A DNA stretch of 64,000 bases from Chitinibacter sp046530675 (GTDB lineage Bacteria; Pseudomonadota; Gammaproteobacteria; Burkholderiales; Chitinibacteraceae), in NCBI RefSeq assembly GCF_046530675.1, contig NZ_CP172558.1, forward strand, positions 2,170,001-2,234,000. Reading direction: 5' to 3'. This document shows positions 60,783 to 64,000 of this stretch, piece by piece. Numbering within the stretch: position 1 is the first letter of the stretch; each line of letters opens with the position of its first letter. The position numbers and the translations under genes are program-made. The notes under the pieces are model-generated. The model was not told the DNA's origin. It saw nothing but the letters and a program-made list of their open reading frames with translations, and did no database searches.

Positions 60783-63700
60783 ATGAAAAAAATCCAGCAT
60801 TTTTTCCGTTCAATCAATCAGACGCTGGAAGGTGATTTTTCCGGAATCGAGGAGCAGAAGCTGCCGGCCCAGCCATCGGCGGAAGCGTCGCCACCTGCCG
60901 AGCCTCAGACTTTCGATGAACAGGAAAAAGATCCGATTTTCGAGCGGGCACTGACACCGGTCGTCGATGCGGCTGGGCGTGGAATGGACTCGCTCAAGTC
61001 GCTGATCAGCCCGGTGGCTGAGCGGATTGGCGAGAAAATGACCGAACAAATGGGCAAGGTCAGTGATGCGCTGCATCATGCCAAACCGCATTTTCCCAAA
61101 CCCAGCCTGCCCAAGTTCAAGGCTGCCAAAAATACTGCGGTGCAACGCGCTGAGCCACGTCTGGTTTTAAATCAGCCTGCGCCGCGCAATACTGCACCTG
61201 CGCGGGCTGAGTCCGTACGAGTCGAACCGGTTCTCGAAAATAAACCCGATGTGGCCGATTTGCGTTGGGGAGAACGGCCTTCGGTCAGGGCTGCAAAGAC
61301 TCAAGCCAGCGAAACCTCCGCCAAACCATTAATTCGTCACGAGGGGTATCAGCATGTAGCCCAGTCTGAATATGATCTGCTGGGTAATACCCCGGATGAT
61401 ATTGATGAAGCAATTGCACCAGCTCCACTGCTGCCCGTCGAGCAAGTCCGACGCCCTGATCGCAGTGTTCACCGCCCGTCCCCAGCCCCGGCTCAGCGTC
61501 CATTGCCGACGCTGGACATGAATCAGATCAAGCAGAATCTGGAGCAAAGCCAGCGCAAACTGACCATCGAAGGCGCGAAAATGCCCGAGCGCAAAGCGGT
61601 CGACCCTTTGCCGGTGATCGACCCGGCCGAAGTGCGCGAGCGTTTGCAGGACATTCATCGTGGTCGTCGACCCAGCCCGAAAATTACGCCACGCACGCGC
61701 CAGCACACTGCGACAGAAAGCAAAGTGCCGCCAGTGAAAAAGCGGGATGAACCCGTTCGCAGCACGCCGCCATTAATGACCGCCCAAGCGGTTCGCGCGC
61801 CCGCACCCGAAATTATCCGTGTTTTTCAGGCCACTCCGGCGGTAGCCAAACCGGCTTCACCGCCTCAGCCTATACCGGTCTATGTCAACGAGCTGGCCGA
61901 TGTCGGTCCGCCAATCGAATTTGATCTACCAGCTCCAGCACCCATTGCCGAATCAGACGATCCGCCGATGCTGACTAATGTCACGGTTCCCGTGATCAAA
62001 CCAACGGCTGCACAACTGGGTTACAACCCGGCAGCGGTGCTGGCGCAAAGTTCACTGCTCGGTATGGCGATTATTCCCGAACATAGCGAACTAGGGGGGT
62101 ATATTCAGCAAGCCATTGAGGAAACTCCTCGATTGGGATATACCAGCCAGAGTATTGGGCAGCCGTTCTTGCCGCAGACCGTACAGCAGGCCGGTATCGA
62201 GACTGTAATACCCGCTCAGCCAGCGCCAGCATTGCAACGCCCGCAACAATTTACTCGCCCCGATCAGCTTGCATCGGCACCAGCTCCGAAACCAGCCGAT
62301 GGCTGGCGGACTGAAGACGGCCTGTGTCTGCCGTTGGAATTACTGCGGCCAGCCACCGTGCAGGCCATTACCGTCACGCAGGAAGACCTGATCGAACGCA
62401 GCATCTTGATCGAAGAAAAACTCAACGAATTCAAAGTAAAGGTAAGTGTGCTCGACGCTTACGCAGGTCCGGTGATTACGCGTTTTGAAGTCGAACCGGC
62501 AACCGGGATTCGTGGTGCGCAGGTCGTCAATCTGGCCAAAGATCTGGCGCGCTCGCTGGGGCTGGCTTCGGTACGCGTCGTCGAGACGATTCCGGGTAAA
62601 ACCTGCATGGGGCTGGAGTTGCCGAACCCAACGCGGCAAATGATCAGGCTGTCCGAAATCCTGTCTGCGTCTGAATACAAGGGGCAGGTATCCCCTCTGA
62701 CCATCGCACTGGGCAAGGATATCAGCGGTATACCCGTCGCAACCGATCTGGCCAAAACGCCGCATATGCTGGTCGCGGGTACAACCGGCTCGGGTAAATC
62801 GGTCGGTGTGAATGCGATGATTTTGTCGATTCTGTTTAAAGCGACGCCGGATGAAGTGCGCTTTATCATGATCGACCCGAAAATGCTCGAATTGTCGGTC
62901 TATGAAGGCATTCCACATCTGCTCGCGCCGGTCGTGACCGATATGAAACTCGCCGCGAACGCGCTGAACTGGTGTGTTGGCGAGATGGAAAAACGCTATC
63001 GGTTAATGAGCGCGCTGGGCGTGAGAAATTTAGCCGGTTACAACCAGAAAATTGCCGAAGCGGAACGAGCTGGCCGTAAATTGAGTAATCCGTTTACCTT
63101 GACGCCGGATGATCCGGAGCCGCTCGAACATCTGCCGATGATCGTCGTTGTCGTCGATGAATTTGCCGATCTGATGATGGTCGCGGGTAAAAAAATTGAG
63201 GAATTGATCGCACGGCTGGCGCAAAAAGCGCGCGCAGCGGGGATCCACCTGATTCTGGCAACGCAACGCCCGTCGGTCGATGTGATTACCGGGCTGATCA
63301 AGGCCAATATCCCGACTCGATTGGCGTTTCAGGTGTCGAGCAAAATCGATAGCCGGACGATTCTCGATCAAATGGGCGCTGAGGCTTTATTGGGGCAGGG
63401 CGATATGCTGTTTCTGCCGCCGGGAACTGGCTATCCGCAACGGATTCACGGTGCTTTTGTCGATGACGCCGAAGTGCATTGCGTCGTTGAATATCTGAAG
63501 CAATTGGGTGAACCAAACTATATCGAAGGCGTGCTGTATCCGGCCGGTGAAAATGATGGCGGTTTTGCCGGTGCAGGCGAGGGCGAAGACGCCGACCCGC
63601 TGTACGACGAAGCCGTTGCGCATGTGGTTCGCAGCCGCCGCGCGTCGATTTCGGCGGTGCAGCGGCAGTTCAGGATCGGTTATAACCGCGCCGCGCGCCT

Positions 63701-63785
63701 GATCGAGCAAATGGAAGCCGCCGGGATTGTCAGTGGGATGGAAAGCAACGGCAACCGCACTGTTATCGCGCCATCGCATGATTAA
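60783..63785 (+). CDS. ftsK: DNA translocase FtsK, without N-terminal membrane segments
   Basis: 1000 aa from ATG 60783. The N-terminus has no hydrophobic helix, so the four-helix FtsK membrane domain is missing. A long Pro/Ala-rich linker (about 20-510) leads to the alpha/beta motor: Walker A GTTGSGKS (666-673), Walker B MIVVVVDEFADLM (786-798), then the gamma winged-helix domain (about 937-995, RRASISAVQRQFRIGYNRAA). FtsK moves DNA for chromosome dimer resolution and segregation. Two stretches of the linker (188-204 and 439-455) are in-frame copies of the 49-bp dispersed repeat. Confidence 0.93.
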   Translation: MKKIQHFFRSINQTLEGDFSGIEEQKLPAQPSAEASPPAEPQTFDEQEKDPIFERALTPVVDAAGRGMDSLKSLISPVAERIGEKMTEQMGKVSDALHHAKPHFPKPSLPKFKAAKNTAVQRAEPRLVLNQPAPRNTAPARAESVRVEPVLENKPDVADLRWGERPSVRAAKTQASETSAKPLIRHEGYQHVAQSEYDLLGNTPDDIDEAIAPAPLLPVEQVRRPDRSVHRPSPAPAQRPLPTLDMNQIKQNLEQSQRKLTIEGAKMPERKAVDPLPVIDPAEVRERLQDIHRGRRPSPKITPRTRQHTATESKVPPVKKRDEPVRSTPPLMTAQAVRAPAPEIIRVFQATPAVAKPASPPQPIPVYVNELADVGPPIEFDLPAPAPIAESDDPPMLTNVTVPVIKPTAAQLGYNPAAVLAQSSLLGMAIIPEHSELGGYIQQAIEETPRLGYTSQSIGQPFLPQTVQQAGIETVIPAQPAPALQRPQQFTRPDQLASAPAPKPADGWRTEDGLCLPLELLRPATVQAITVTQEDLIERSILIEEKLNEFKVKVSVLDAYAGPVITRFEVEPATGIRGAQVVNLAKDLARSLGLASVRVVETIPGKTCMGLELPNPTRQMIRLSEILSASEYKGQVSPLTIALGKDISGIPVATDLAKTPHMLVAGTTGSGKSVGVNAMILSILFKATPDEVRFIMIDPKMLELSVYEGIPHLLAPVVTDMKLAANALNWCVGEMEKRYRLMSALGVRNLAGYNQKIAEAERAGRKLSNPFTLTPDDPEPLEHLPMIVVVVDEFADLMMVAGKKIEELIARLAQKARAAGIHLILATQRPSVDVITGLIKANIPTRLAFQVSSKIDSRTILDQMGAEALLGQGDMLFLPPGTGYPQRIHGAFVDDAEVHCVVEYLKQLGEPNYIEGVLYPAGENDGGFAGAGEGEDADPLYDEAVAHVVRSRRASISAVQRQFRIGYNRAARLIEQMEAAGIVSGMESNGNRTVIAPSHD
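61344..61392. repeat. 49-bp palindromic repeat, copy 13 (inside ftsK)
   Basis: Starts GGGTATCAGCATGTAG, ends GGGTAATACCC; right arm TATGATCTGC at the family position 29-38. It is translated in frame as residues 188-204 of FtsK. Confidence 0.78.
62097..62145. repeat. Probable 49-bp palindromic repeat, copy 14 (inside ftsK)
   Basis: Starts GGGTATATTCAGCAAG, ends GATATACCA; ends match but the inner arms do not. It lies in the variable linker, in frame as residues 439-455. Confidence 0.5.
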
Positions 63786-63917
63786 CGCTGATTCATTGCT
63801 TTAATGACAAAGCCACCGCGCTCTTGTTGCCCGCAGTGTTTGCGCGGCTGACAGTCCGGTCTGACGGAAAAATGCTGCTTATACTGCCTTATCGGTTTGA
63901 TCGAGCAAGGCGGGAAT

Positions 63918-64000
63918 ATGGCGATAAAAAAGTTCAACTTTCTGTTGCTGGCGATGCTGTCTGTCCCGGCCTGGGCGCAAGAGCCGTCGATGTTCAAGCT
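63918..64000 (+). CDS. lolA: Start of a secreted protein, probably LolA (cut by window edge)
   Basis: 28 codons to the window end: MAIKKFNFLLLAMLSVPAWA then QEPSMFKL, a clear signal peptide cut after AWA. CGGGAAT upstream. The gene after ftsK is very often lolA, the periplasmic carrier of outer-membrane lipoproteins; the identity rests on that order and the signal peptide, not on the mature sequence. Confidence 0.6.
   Translation, partial: MAIKKFNFLLLAMLSVPAWAQEPSMFK

Noticed and set aside
62686..62735. A third GGTATC...ATACCC pair about 50 bp apart in ftsK
   Set aside because: It lies in the conserved motor sequence (SPLTIALGKDISGIPV), which aligns with other FtsK proteins without a gap, so it is not an inserted repeat.
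63298..63997. Minus-strand frames at the end of ftsK
   Set aside because: Shadows of ftsK and of the lolA-like start; no ribosome-binding sites or motifs.
1..64000. CRISPR arrays, prophage or integrase genes
   Set aside because: No regularly spaced direct repeats with unique spacers, and no phage, integrase or Cas protein patterns were seen. The palindromic repeats are dispersed, not arrayed.

Overview
The window reads as a chromosomal segment of a Gram-negative betaproteobacterium. The gene set (ftsK followed by a lolA-like gene, a ratA/rnfH pair, an uup-type ABC-F gene, dadA, prfC, a tandem glycine riboswitch ahead of gcvTHP) and the protein flavour suggest the order Neisseriales, perhaps near Chitinibacteraceae or Chromobacteriaceae. 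That placement is inferred from gene content; no search was run. Coding density is high and most genes are housekeeping.

Layout. 1-7.3 kb: the end of a type VI secretion cluster (tssA 3' end, tssJ, tssK, tssL, tssM), closed by a decayed IS5-type transposase end that touches the tssM stop codon. 7.3-16.7 kb: tRNA-Leu(CAA), a PatZ-like acyltransferase, ppa, an ammonium transporter behind a sigma-54 promoter and an NtrC-type site, an orphan Tdi1-type T6SS immunity gene, a glycine-zipper protein and a SEC-C/TPR/SGNH fusion. 16.8-25 kb: azlCD, dbpA, a DUF445 protein, an alkaline-ceramidase-like membrane protein, a GNAT protein and a periplasmic binding protein. 25-30.2 kb: tandem glycine riboswitch plus gcvT-gcvH-gcvP, with several repeat elements between the genes. 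30.3-42.6 kb: a small ORF, a binding protein, a DUF808 protein, alaS, recX, recA, a sensor kinase, dadA, prfC. 42.6-57.8 kb: a PAS sensor kinase, uup, an MltF-like transglycosylase, pyruvate kinase, arfB, a pseudouridine synthase, an HPt/HD-GYP protein, yceH, a cold-shock gene, an acyltransferase with a coupled small gene, a MazG-type pyrophosphohydrolase, a NagD-type HAD phosphatase, and a heme-domain sensor. 57.9-64 kb: rnfH, ratA, dnaB, a cupin, ftsK and the start of a lolA-like gene.

The most unusual signal is a dispersed family of 49-bp imperfect palindromes. Each has a GGGTAT-like left end, an ATACCC-like right end, and an inner arm pair CTGTAG/ATCA and TGATCTGCAG, symmetric about base 25. 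I count 14 copies, all the same length, between 11.5 kb and 62.2 kb and none in the T6SS block. Most are intergenic. One forms the region just after the glycine riboswitch, one supplies the azlD start codon, one supplies the stop codon of the HD-GYP gene, and two lie in frame inside the ftsK linker. At least three other repeat types also occur: a C/G-rich inverted-repeat element (two copies), a GTAGGGTG-ended element, and an ACCACAGAG-ended inverted repeat that encloses one C/G-rich copy.

Other points of note: a DamX-like SPOR domain at the C-terminus of TssM, an FtsK without the usual N-terminal membrane segments, a GAAC-N4-GTTC dyad inside the recA promoter, and two small genes below 60 codons.
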